From NCBI GenBank assembly GCA_013298375.1, contig JAAFHM010000310.1:1-5924 (forward strand): a DNA stretch of 5,924 bases, in the 5' to 3' direction. Position numbers and translations under genes: made by a program. This DNA is from Ignavibacteria bacterium (GTDB taxonomy: Bacteria; Bacteroidota; Ignavibacteria; Kapaibacteriales; UBA4661). The notes below the pieces were generated by a model. It ran no database searches, was not told where the DNA came from, and saw only the letters and a list, made by a program, of their open reading frames with translations. Shown here piece after piece: positions 1-5,924 of the stretch (positions are counted from its first letter, which is position 1; each line of letters starts with the position of its first letter).

Positions 1-129
1 CTGTGGATTCGGTTGCCAAATTACGACAAGGACGCTAAGAAACCAACAAAAGAAAATGCACACTCCAAAGTTACCGACCTCATAAAAAGACCACAATACC
101 CGATAAAAAACTTGCTTTCCATGCGCTAA
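1..129 (+). other. Possible 3' tail of an upstream gene (weak)
   Basis: Reading frame 1 is open from the left edge for 42 codons and closes with TAA at 127-129. It would give a lysine-rich, charged tail ending in KNLLSMR. Nothing in it matches a family I know. An open run this short is expected by chance in one of six frames fairly often, and another frame (3-38) also ends after a plausible-looking short tail (VDSVAKLRQGR). It is recorded only so that the left edge is not assumed to be empty. Sequence to the left of the window would settle it. Confidence 0.2.
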
Positions 130-140
130 ATTCACATATT
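112..140 (+). promoter_or_regulatory. Candidate promoter for the NACHT gene (weak)
   Basis: TTGCTT at 112-117 and CATATT at 135-140 are separated by exactly 17 bp, which is the right geometry for a sigma70-type promoter. The hexamers match the consensus at only 3/6 and 4/6. The AT-rich leader offers other weak matches and no good Bacteroidota-type TAnnTTTG box. Transcription from here would leave a leader of roughly 40-45 nt before the start codon. Confidence 0.2.
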
Positions 141-173
141 TCAAAAAAATGTCACACCCTCTATCTTACTGAC

Positions 174-180
174 GAAAGGA
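174..180 (+). promoter_or_regulatory. Ribosome binding site of the NACHT gene
   Basis: GAAAGGA lies 10 nt upstream of the ATG at 191. It contains an AGGA Shine-Dalgarno core, and the same GAAAGG core precedes the Uma2 gene. It supports the ATG at 191. The ATG at 181 lies directly against this site, is in another frame, and is not the start. Confidence 0.6.
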
Positions 181-190
181 ATGTGCTTCT

Positions 191-3181
191 ATGCCATTAC
201 AGTTTTCTGAACTTGTCAAAGCTATCCAAAAAAGTTTTGAAATTAACGCTCCAGAAGATCTTGCAAATATTCTTGGCGTGGCTGCCGATACACTCGGAAC
301 GTTTATTCCCGTTATTGGACCTGCTGCTAAAATTGCAATTCAGGTTGGAAAAGCCATCAAAGAGAAATTCACCGACCCAAAGGAAGAGCGCCGACAAGCA
401 TTCTTACTTGCCCTACGAACAACTTACTTTAATACGTTCAATCAAGCATTGGAGCGTTTGAGTATTACATTCCTGATTGTTGATGCTGAGGATTTTTGCA
501 CCGCAATATTTCAACACGCTTCTCAAGACTTTGATGTAGCCAGTCTTGACCCCAACGATACACACAGCAGCCCGTTTATTCAAGGCTTGCAAAAAAGCTA
601 CGAGCGCCAACTCACTGAAGGTGGTATCGAGGCAAACGACCAAGCAAAAATCTTTCGTTACATCAGCACCTACTTCAACGCTCATTTTTTTGAACTTATC
701 GAAGAGGATGAAAAGCAAAAATTTTCCCTGCTTACCAATTACCTCAACAGCAAACAAGCCGAAGAATACCGCACAATCTACCTCCGCAAACGCTACGAAC
801 AGCACCTAATGGCAATGTTTGAGAGTGATGCTGTTTTTCAGAATGAAAACCTTTCCCTCAAAAAACTCTATGTACCGCCGCACTTTAGTATGCACAAAAA
901 TACGGTAGAGCCTGAACAATGGAGAGAATTCAGATCATGGAAGTACCCTAATTCTCATGATGAATATTTCCCTCGTCAGGAAAATTTAGATGATTGCATT
1001 CTTTCAATATTGCAGAATGGACAAGACGCAAAGCCTTATCTCAAGCCTGACCTCAGCAATAAACGTTCTCGCTTTTTGCTCATTCTCGGCTCTCCGGGGC
1101 AAGGCAAAAGCTCTCTCTGCAAGCGACTTATGTACAAAATACTCACAGGGGAACAGGCTCTCAAGCAAGATATATTTTTTGTTCGGATGCGCTATATCAC
1201 CGATATTCAGGGGCTTCGCACTGCGCCCTTGACAACATTACTCCAAGCGGCACAAGAACAATCCCACCATACCCCCGGTTATACCATCAATAAAAATACA
1301 TTCGAGAGAAGCCTTCTCATTTTGGATGGTTTCGACGAATTATCCATGGCGAGTAATATGGAAACTCAAGAGAGCCTACGGTTTTGCAGCAATCTTATTG
1401 AAGCATTAGACTACAAAACGGAACTCAAGATTATTCTGACCTCGCGCTTAGGTCGTATCGCTCCTCAAGATATACAAGCAGGTCAAGAAAAGGTGAATTT
1501 CTTTTTGATGCAGCCATTTAACCAATCGCAACAAGAGCAATGGCTTCAAAATTATAAGCGCTACAAGTTCACGCCGTTGACACACAAACATATTGCCGAC
1601 TATCATCAAAACAGAGATGACAGTTATACCCATATTTTGGAACTCCTTGGACAACCACTTCTGCTTCATATTATTGCAACGCTTAAGGAGGCAGTCCTTA
1701 GCGGAATAGAAAAAAACAAAGCGGCAATTTATGATAAACTCTTTGAGGAGTTGATTGCTCGAAATTACGACTCCGGTACTATTAGTATTTATCAGGATAA
1801 TGGCGTTGACAAAGCGAAACTTCGCAAAATTATTCAAGAGCTTGCATTTGCCATTTTTCAGAGTGGGCAGGACTTTATTCACAAAGACAAGGTTCTGAGC
1901 ATAGAACTGATTGCGCAAATACTCCGAAAACTCCATTCCGACCAAGATGTAGAAGCATTATTCAAAGGGTTAATGGTGAGTTTCTATCTCAATGAATCGT
2001 TACACACTAAAACAGATAAACTTGGTAATACGACCAATGATTTTGCCATAGAGTTTCTTCACAAATCGCTTCAGGAGTACATGACGGCGGAAAAAGTGTG
2101 GCGAACAATACGAAGCGGACTCACCGCTACCACAACCATTGATGAGGAAACTCATTACCGCCTCGAAAAACCGGAGGAAATACTCGCACTCTGCTCTGAG
2201 CTTTTTGCCCAGCGCTTTTTCACGAAAGAAATTGGCAGTAACATTGAAGAAATCATTGCGAACGACCCTGATAATGACAAAAAGGCGCTTGTCTTTCAGC
2301 GTTTAAAAGACTTCTTTCCCACAGTGCTAAAGCGCGGTTTTTTCAGCAAGAATGACAATAGCACTGTGTCCCCAATACATCAATCTTTGAATGGCTTTGT
2401 CGGGTACAGCACTCTTTTAGGGGCATTGGCAAATGGAGAAAATTTTATTGATGAAAAAATCAAAGATTTGTTTGCTGAGTATTTGCGCATCTGGGGCGCT
2501 TCTCTTCCTGTGCTCTCGAATTGCCACTGTTTTAACCTCACAGGGCAAGACTTGAGCAACACATATCTTAGCGGGGCTAATCTTTCAAATTTCCGCTTAT
2601 CTCGGTCAAATCTTAGCGACACGGATCTTTATAGAGCGCTCCTTAATCATGCTGATATGAGTAAAGCTATCATGAACAGGACTTATCTATTGCAAGCAAC
2701 AATGATGATGGCAGACTTAAATGGCGCAAATTTATCAGACGCAGACTTGTCGAGTACGGAATCTGCTAGCGCAAATTTGTCAAAAGCAGATTTGAGTCGC
2801 GCACGTTTGTCAGGAGCGTACTTGTCAAACGGAGATTTATCGTACGCAAATCTGACTCACGCGTACTTAACAAGTGCGTACCTAACAAGTGTAGATTTGT
2901 CAAACGCAAACTTAACTTGCACAGATTTTTCAAGGGCAATGCTGTTCGGTGCAAACTTGTCGCACACAAACTTGACTCTTGCACGCTTGGAAGATGCAGA
3001 CTTAACGGACGCAGACTTAACGGACGCAGATTTAAGAAACACAGAGTTCATAAAAGTTATTTTACAGAAAGCTACCATGCACAATGTCAAGAACCTCAGC
3101 CCCGAATTTCGTCAAGAGGCGCAAAGGCAGGGCGCACTCCTTGACGATGATTCTCCCACCTCTTCGGAGCAGCAGGATTAG
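191..3181 (+). CDS. NACHT-domain STAND ATPase with C-terminal pentapeptide repeats (bacterial NLR-like)
   Basis: Predicted cytoplasmic signal-transducing ATPase of 996 residues. The N-terminal region (1 to about 220) is mostly helical-looking and unassigned; residues 24-56 form a Gly/Ala-rich hydrophobic stretch followed by lysines. A linker with LYVPPHF (226-232) leads to the NACHT core: Walker A GSPGQGKSS (300-308), Walker B LLILDGFDEL (375-384) with the small residue after the first Asp and the D.DE pair typical of NACHT, sensor-like TSR (417-419), and a GxP motif GQPLLL (487-492). A helical arm holds FLHKSLQEYMTA (622-633), matching the conserved H....EY..A of NACHT proteins. Residues 780-964 are pentapeptide repeats, followed by a capping tail and an acidic Ser-rich end. 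All ATPase motifs are intact. In this family ATP binding drives oligomerisation after ligand sensing, and several bacterial NACHT proteins protect against phage. A defence role here is inference, and the ligand and effector activity are unknown. The gene stands alone, with its own ribosome binding site and no co-directional partner close upstream. Confidence 0.93.
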   Translation: MPLQFSELVKAIQKSFEINAPEDLANILGVAADTLGTFIPVIGPAAKIAIQVGKAIKEKFTDPKEERRQAFLLALRTTYFNTFNQALERLSITFLIVDAEDFCTAIFQHASQDFDVASLDPNDTHSSPFIQGLQKSYERQLTEGGIEANDQAKIFRYISTYFNAHFFELIEEDEKQKFSLLTNYLNSKQAEEYRTIYLRKRYEQHLMAMFESDAVFQNENLSLKKLYVPPHFSMHKNTVEPEQWREFRSWKYPNSHDEYFPRQENLDDCILSILQNGQDAKPYLKPDLSNKRSRFLLILGSPGQGKSSLCKRLMYKILTGEQALKQDIFFVRMRYITDIQGLRTAPLTTLLQAAQEQSHHTPGYTINKNTFERSLLILDGFDELSMASNMETQESLRFCSNLIEALDYKTELKIILTSRLGRIAPQDIQAGQEKVNFFLMQPFNQSQQEQWLQNYKRYKFTPLTHKHIADYHQNRDDSYTHILELLGQPLLLHIIATLKEAVLSGIEKNKAAIYDKLFEELIARNYDSGTISIYQDNGVDKAKLRKIIQELAFAIFQSGQDFIHKDKVLSIELIAQILRKLHSDQDVEALFKGLMVSFYLNESLHTKTDKLGNTTNDFAIEFLHKSLQEYMTAEKVWRTIRSGLTATTTIDEETHYRLEKPEEILALCSELFAQRFFTKEIGSNIEEIIANDPDNDKKALVFQRLKDFFPTVLKRGFFSKNDNSTVSPIHQSLNGFVGYSTLLGALANGENFIDEKIKDLFAEYLRIWGASLPVLSNCHCFNLTGQDLSNTYLSGANLSNFRLSRSNLSDTDLYRALLNHADMSKAIMNRTYLLQATMMMADLNGANLSDADLSSTESASANLSKADLSRARLSGAYLSNGDLSYANLTHAYLTSAYLTSVDLSNANLTCTDFSRAMLFGANLSHTNLTLARLEDADLTDADLTDADLRNTEFIKVILQKATMHNVKNLSPEFRQEAQRQGALLDDDSPTSSEQQD
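2861..2890 (+). repeat. 15-bp tandem near-duplication inside the pentapeptide block
   Basis: Two adjacent 15-bp units, gcgtacttaacaagt (2861-2875) and gcgtacctaacaagt (2876-2890), differ by one synonymous base. Each encodes AYLTS. A third, diverged unit follows from 2891. The near-identity suggests a relatively recent whole-unit duplication that keeps the reading frame. Confidence 0.85.
2996..3025 (+). repeat. Perfect 15-bp tandem duplication inside the pentapeptide block
   Basis: The unit gcagacttaacggac occurs twice without a mismatch (2996-3010 and 3011-3025) and begins a third time (gcagat at 3026). It encodes ADLTD repeated. The units are in frame, so copy-number change would add or remove whole quintets without breaking the protein. 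Confidence 0.9.
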
Positions 3182-3213
3182 CGAGATTTTATGCACAATT
3201 AGGCAAGAGATTA

Positions 3214-3242
3214 TTGGCAAAGAAGGTAAAATCGTGTAGATT
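3214..3242 (+). promoter_or_regulatory. Candidate sigma70-like promoter of the secreted-protein gene
   Basis: TTGGCA (3214-3219, 5/6 match to the -35 consensus) and TAGATT (3237-3242, 4/6 match to the -10 consensus) are separated by exactly 17 bp. The predicted transcript start near 3249 lies about 50 nt upstream of the ATG at 3298. The promoter lies 33 bp after the NACHT stop codon, so the downstream gene need not depend on NACHT transcription. Bacteroidota often use a different consensus, which lowers confidence. Confidence 0.4.
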
Positions 3243-3297
3243 GCGCCTCACCTCTCTTTTGCACCCAATTTTGCCTCACCACTTTTCCCTATTCTGC

Positions 3298-4116
3298 ATG
3301 AATACTTCCGCACTGCTCCGCCCTTGCGTGTTTTGCCTTGTGCTGCTGCTGGCTACAACTCAGGTTCTCCAAGCCTTTGGAGCACCCGAACCACCCTTGC
3401 AATCAAGCATCACTCCCAAACGGGCAAGTGGTCGCGCCGCGCCGCCGCCATCCCTTGCCTACGACGTTTCGCTGCTCAAAACCATGAAAAAACCGCAAAC
3501 GGTCGCGGATTATTTTTTGCTGCTTCCCGAAGGTTATTTCACGCAATACGGCTCAACCTCAAGCACGGTGAGGGGTTTTGATACCAAAATGCGCCGCACG
3601 ATTCTTTCTGCCACCACCAGCGACAGCGCACGAATGCTTGGCGTGGAACTTTTTACGGGCGCTCTGGAAATCAAAAACAAATATCTCATCGTTAATACGC
3701 CGGAAAGCAGCGCGGGATACTCATTTTCCGTTGCACTCTGGACGTTGAAAAACAAACAAACACTCGTTGGATTTTGCCGACGGCGCTGGCAGCGCGAGGG
3801 TTCGGGTTCGGAGGTGGCGTTTTTGACGTTTGAAAATAATCAGTGGAAGGACGTAACGGCACAAGTATTTCCCGAATTTCCGATGACGACGTTTTTCAAC
3901 TGGAGTGGTCTCAAAAAGCATCCCACACTCAAAGCCCCCGTTGACATAGAGCTTGCCCGTGCGGAACAAGCAATCATCGTGCGTTTAGATATGCTCACCT
4001 TGGAGCAGATGCCCGAACTGAAGCCCATCGGCACAGGGCTTGGCAAGGCAGTGAATATTCGCACTCTCGAATTGCGCTTGCAGAATGATATTTTTTCGAT
4101 TACGAACAAGTATTGA
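3298..4116 (+). CDS. Secreted protein of unknown function (272 aa)
   Basis: I do not recognise this protein. Starting at ATG 3298 it opens with MNTSALLRP, then a hydrophobic core rich in Leu, Val and Ala (about residues 9-22), and a likely signal peptidase I site near the Ala-containing LQAFGA just before PEPP. There is no lipobox, since no Cys follows the core. A Pro/Ala/Arg-rich linker leads to a mature domain of about 225 residues that ends in a mixed hydrophobic-charged stretch finishing TNKY. It looks like a soluble periplasmic or exported beta-rich protein. An upstream in-frame TTG at 3214 would add 28 residues, but it coincides with a candidate -35 box and would bury the signal peptide, so the ATG is preferred. 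No clear Shine-Dalgarno precedes it. It converges on the Uma2 gene with a 30-bp gap. Confidence 0.75.
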   Translation: MNTSALLRPCVFCLVLLLATTQVLQAFGAPEPPLQSSITPKRASGRAAPPPSLAYDVSLLKTMKKPQTVADYFLLLPEGYFTQYGSTSSTVRGFDTKMRRTILSATTSDSARMLGVELFTGALEIKNKYLIVNTPESSAGYSFSVALWTLKNKQTLVGFCRRRWQREGSGSEVAFLTFENNQWKDVTAQVFPEFPMTTFFNWSGLKKHPTLKAPVDIELARAEQAIIVRLDMLTLEQMPELKPIGTGLGKAVNIRTLELRLQNDIFSITNKY

Positions 4117-4146
4117 GGCGGCTTTCAGACCATTCAGCCTAAACCA

Positions 4147-4779
4147 TTACACTCCGTCGAAAACGACATCCAAGGGCAATTCCAAGCCCTCTAGCACGAC
4201 AGACCGCACAGTCACCGGGCTTTCGGGATTGCGCTCATCAACAGAGTAAATCTCTCGTAATTCATACTCATTGCGCCCTTTGAATGTTGCATTGACATAC
4301 ACTTCCACCGAGCGGGTACGAATGTCCACAAGCCAGTATTCATCAATACCGAAATGTTCATATATCCGCTTTTTTATACCTCTGTCAAGTTTTACGGTTT
4401 CGTTAGCGAGAATTTCCATAATAAGATTTGGCGAACCTTCAACAGCCTCTTCTTGAATAATCTGCATTCTATCCTCACCAATATAGAGAATATCAGGCAG
4501 TGCTAGGTTTTCTTCACTCAATACAACGCCAAGGGGCCCGAAAAATACTTCACCGCCGAGATTCCTATTTTCCAACAGCAGAGAAACTGCAAAAATAATA
4601 TTCCCCGAAACGCGCTGATGATACGGCGAATTGGCAGATTTCGGAAAAATATTCCCTTCCAACAGCTCGTAATACAACGCTTTGTCGTCGTCGTCAAATT
4701 CCATTGCCCGAAATTCCGCAACCGTCAGGCGTGATGCGGCTTCTGAAAGCAATGGCGGTGCTTCGAGAACTGCTGGCAT
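4147..4779 (-). CDS. Uma2-family (DUF820) PD-(D/E)XK nuclease-fold protein
   Basis: A 210-residue protein, close to the usual Uma2 length of about 190-200. Family features in order are: LTVAEFRAM near residue 18, YELLEG (37-42), the SPYHQRVSGNI stretch with a conserved His (54), LPDILYI with Pro95-Asp96, NLIMEIL with Glu122, the D...K...Y segment (Asp132, Lys136, Tyr140), and GIDEYWLVD (144-152). Asp96, Glu122 and probably Lys136 are the candidate catalytic residues of the PD-(D/E)XK fold. The segment before Glu122 usually reads PD but here is PN (117-118). Uma2 proteins are predicted endonucleases, abundant and often multicopy in Cyanobacteria, Chloroflexi and some FCB bacteria; their biological role is poorly known. 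ATG 4779 is chosen because GAAAGG lies 7 nt upstream. An extension to 4869 would run into the terminator hairpin. It is monocistronic by position. Confidence 0.9.
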   Translation of the reverse strand: MPAVLEAPPLLSEAASRLTVAEFRAMEFDDDDKALYYELLEGNIFPKSANSPYHQRVSGNIIFAVSLLLENRNLGGEVFFGPLGVVLSEENLALPDILYIGEDRMQIIQEEAVEGSPNLIMEILANETVKLDRGIKKRIYEHFGIDEYWLVDIRTRSVEVYVNATFKGRNEYELREIYSVDERNPESPVTVRSVVLEGLELPLDVVFDGV

Positions 4780-4786
4780 ATTCAAA

Positions 4787-4792
4787 CCTTTC
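4787..4792 (-). promoter_or_regulatory. Ribosome binding site of the Uma2 gene
   Basis: On the minus strand GAAAGG lies 7 nt before the ATG at 4779, which is optimal spacing. It decides the start in favour of the 210-residue protein over a 240-residue version beginning at 4869. Confidence 0.65.
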
Positions 4793-4818
4793 AAAAGTGG
4801 AGGGAAAATCTGCTGCGG

Positions 4819-4853
4819 GAAATATACCGCTTTTTGGCAATTTTTCGCACAAA
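4819..4853 (-). promoter_or_regulatory. Candidate Bacteroidota-type promoter of the Uma2 gene (weak)
   Basis: On the minus strand TATATTTC (4826 to 4819) matches the Bacteroidota -7 box TAnnTTTG except for the last base. TTTG (4853 to 4850) lies 23 nt upstream, slightly longer than the usual gap to the -33 box. A promoter is needed somewhere in this short region, because the strong terminator directly upstream would stop read-through from the SusD-like gene. Confidence 0.25.
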
Positions 4854-4890
4854 AAAGACCGCCGCACAAGAGTTTGTGCGGCGGTCTTTT
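4853..4890 (-). terminator. Intrinsic terminator, probably bidirectional
   Basis: A perfect 17-bp inverted repeat (arms 4853-4869 and 4874-4890) closes on the 4-nt loop gagt. The core GACCGCCGCACAA is GC-rich, and the ends are A runs on the left and T runs on the right. The minus-strand transcript of the SusD-like gene ends at 4910 and meets this hairpin about 20 nt later, followed by six U residues. On the plus strand it is followed by four U and an AT-rich stretch, so it could also stop opposing transcription. Confidence 0.93.
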
Positions 4891-4909
4891 AATATTTGTT
4901 CAAAAGCGC

Positions 4910-5924
4910 TTAAATACTTGGGTCTGGCGGCGTATTCGCACGATTGTTATCGCGCTCCAAGGACGGATAGGGATAAAAATTGCGATTGCGCTCTGATAGA
5001 AACGATGTGGGATTCGGCGGAGCCGGGCGACCAAAACGGCGTTGGTCTTCCATGCGCATACCAGTCAAGAACAGTTCCACACAGCGTTGGGCGTAAATTT
5101 CCGTCAGAACTGCTTCCGCTGTCATAGCGCCCGAATACGGCGGCAATGCTGCCCCGAGACCATGCGGGTCTGCTGTGCGAACTTTGGTACGAATGCGGTT
5201 TATATCCTCAACAGCAGCCGTAAGATTTCCCAATCGTGCATTTGCTTCGGCGCGAATCAGAACTAATTCCCCTAGGCGAAATACCGGCATTGAGGCATCT
5301 ACCGCCGCAAAGAATGGTGCTACCAAGTTATCCGTGGGCAAACCTGAAGCTACACCCGCGCGAAGACTATTCGGACTCATAAAGAATCGCAAACGTTGGT
5401 CATTCGTATCAAGCAACGCCCCTGTCAAACCAAAAAAGTCACGCGGTGCGTAGGTCGATCCGGGTGGAATGAATGACATGAAGATTGGGTTGCGGTTTTG
5501 CTGTGCATCGTAGGTAAAATTTGAGACCGACGCGGCTGTTTGCGGAACATTGTTTGCAGCTTGAATGGCATCAGCATTGCGCCCAGCCATAATCAAAAAC
5601 CGCGCCCGCATTGCTTGAATGGTCGTACTGAGGTTGAGTCCGCGAGCTAAGACCGTTGTGGTAAATTCTGCGTTTGGTGCTGTCGTGGTAATTTGCCGTG
5701 CCGCATCGTCCAGCAAACGAATTGCTTCCGCTAAAACATCTGCTCTGGTGCGGAATGATGCAGGTGCAGCTAATGTTCCGACGGTAATTGGTGCCTGCTC
5801 GAAATACATCATCAAATGCCCCAAACACATAGCTTTGTACAGCGAAGCCAAAGCAATAGTCCCAGAGCGCACTGGGGGCGGAAGCTGTACATTGGTCAAT
5901 TTTGGAATATTATTTAAGATATTG
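4910..5924 (-). CDS. SusD/RagB-family nutrient-uptake outer-membrane lipoprotein (5' end outside window)
   Basis: The frame is open to the right edge, so at least 337 residues are visible of a family usually 450-600 long. The N-terminal lipoprotein signal and first helices are missing. A TTG at 5899 should not be taken as the start, because family-like sequence continues upstream. Family features: the helix LYKAMCLGHLMMYFEQAPI near the visible start, a middle segment with NRNPIFMSF, the TPR-like helix pair VFRLGELVLIRAEANARLG and AVEDINRIRTKVR, then IYAQRCVELFLTGMRMEDQ with RRFGR, and the C-terminal FYPYPSLERDNN. SusD-like proteins sit on the cell surface as a lid on a SusC-type TonB-dependent transporter and capture glycans, peptides or other oligomers; substrate cannot be told from sequence. 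The SusC partner normally lies directly upstream, here beyond the right edge. Transcription ends at the hairpin at 4853-4890. Confidence 0.93.
   Translation of the reverse strand, partial: NILNNIPKLTNVQLPPPVRSGTIALASLYKAMCLGHLMMYFEQAPITVGTLAAPASFRTRADVLAEAIRLLDDAARQITTTAPNAEFTTTVLARGLNLSTTIQAMRARFLIMAGRNADAIQAANNVPQTAASVSNFTYDAQQNRNPIFMSFIPPGSTYAPRDFFGLTGALLDTNDQRLRFFMSPNSLRAGVASGLPTDNLVAPFFAAVDASMPVFRLGELVLIRAEANARLGNLTAAVEDINRIRTKVRTADPHGLGAALPPYSGAMTAEAVLTEIYAQRCVELFLTGMRMEDQRRFGRPAPPNPTSFLSERNRNFYPYPSLERDNNRANTPPDPSI

Larger units (their letters stand above)
2528..3082 (+). repeat. Pentapeptide-repeat coding block: 37 in-phase quintets
   Basis: Residues 780-964 of the NACHT protein divide, without a single phase break, into 37 quintets of the form A(D/N)LS/T, with Leu/Met/Phe at the fourth place of each unit as written here. 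The only unit without a hydrophobic residue there is STESA (855-859, DNA 2753-2767). Such repeats fold into a right-handed quadrilateral beta-helix with four quintets per coil, so about nine coils are expected. The first units use mixed codons (ctt agc, ctt tca). Later units converge on gca/ttg/tca/tta codons, so the block is partly repetitive at the DNA level too. In STAND proteins a repeat domain in this position is usually the sensor. Confidence 0.92.

Noticed and set aside
183..461. Short plus-strand reading frame overlapping the start of the NACHT gene
   Set aside because: It lies inside the NACHT gene in another frame, with no ribosome binding site at proper spacing and no protein-like features.
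1448..1945. 165-codon minus-strand open frame inside the NACHT gene
   Set aside because: It is antisense to the conserved GxP and arm region of an intact gene, and its product has no domain features. It is best explained as a shadow.
2528..3082. Periodic short repeats that could suggest a CRISPR array
   Set aside because: The 15-bp period is coding, without spacers or a 25-37 bp repeat unit, and is fully explained by pentapeptide quintets.
2766..3090. Minus-strand open frames with repetitive Ser/Lys/Leu-rich products
   Set aside because: Their repetitiveness is the complement of the pentapeptide codons. The plus-strand frame has the family pattern.
3214..3297. Upstream TTG start for the secreted protein
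   Set aside because: It would put 28 extra residues before the signal peptide and coincides with a candidate -35 box; the ATG at 3298 gives a proper signal peptide.
4117..4146. Possible terminator hairpin between the two convergent genes
   Set aside because: Only about 4 bp can pair (ggct with agcc) across a 12-nt loop and no T run follows. This is too weak to call.
4780..4869. N-terminal extension of the Uma2 protein
   Set aside because: It reads into the terminator hairpin, while the ATG at 4779 has a well-spaced GAAAGG site and fits the family length.
4834..5453. Plus-strand open frames opposite the SusD-like gene
   Set aside because: They are antisense to a clear SusD/RagB family gene, and one crosses the terminator. 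No independent support is visible.
5897..5899. TTG as the start of the SusD-like gene
   Set aside because: The frame stays open to the window edge, and the visible part lacks the lipoprotein signal and first family helices, so the true start lies outside.

Overview
The window carries four protein-coding genes and looks like chromosome of a Bacteroidota/Chlorobiota-type (FCB group) bacterium. The main clue is a SusD/RagB-family gene at the right edge, a family largely confined to that group. A Uma2-family (DUF820) gene and a large NACHT-pentapeptide gene are compatible with this but not diagnostic. No species is assigned.

Layout. Positions 1-190 are a leader with no convincing gene; a short open frame ending at 129 could be the tail of an upstream gene. 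Positions 191-3181 (+) encode a 996-residue STAND ATPase. It has an uncharacterised N-terminal region with a Gly-rich hydrophobic stretch, a complete NACHT module (Walker A, NACHT-type Walker B, TSR sensor, GxP motif), a helical arm with the conserved H....EY..A signature, and a C-terminal pentapeptide-repeat domain. I read that domain as 37 consecutive quintets in one unbroken phase. Positions 3298-4116 (+) encode a 272-residue protein with a signal peptide and no family I recognise. A plausible sigma70-like promoter at 3214-3242 separates it from the NACHT gene.

Convergent with it, 4147-4779 (-) encodes a 210-residue Uma2/DUF820 PD-(D/E)XK nuclease-fold protein. A perfect 17-bp hairpin with A/T flanks (4853-4890) is a strong intrinsic terminator. 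It separates Uma2 from the SusD-like gene (4910 to the right edge, minus strand), whose N-terminus lies outside the window.

How they fit together. The four genes do not look like one pathway. The most interesting element is the NACHT-pentapeptide protein, a bacterial NLR-like architecture related by domain content to NACHT proteins that defend against phage. In this reading the pentapeptide beta-helix would replace the LRR/TPR/WD40 sensor and the N-terminal region would be the effector. Sampled lines of this gene are more AT-rich (roughly 37-48% GC) than most of the sampled flanking lines (roughly 43-57%), which would fit an acquired accessory gene but is only suggestive. The SusD-like gene belongs to a nutrient-uptake locus whose SusC-type partner would lie beyond the right edge. 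The Uma2 gene stands alone.
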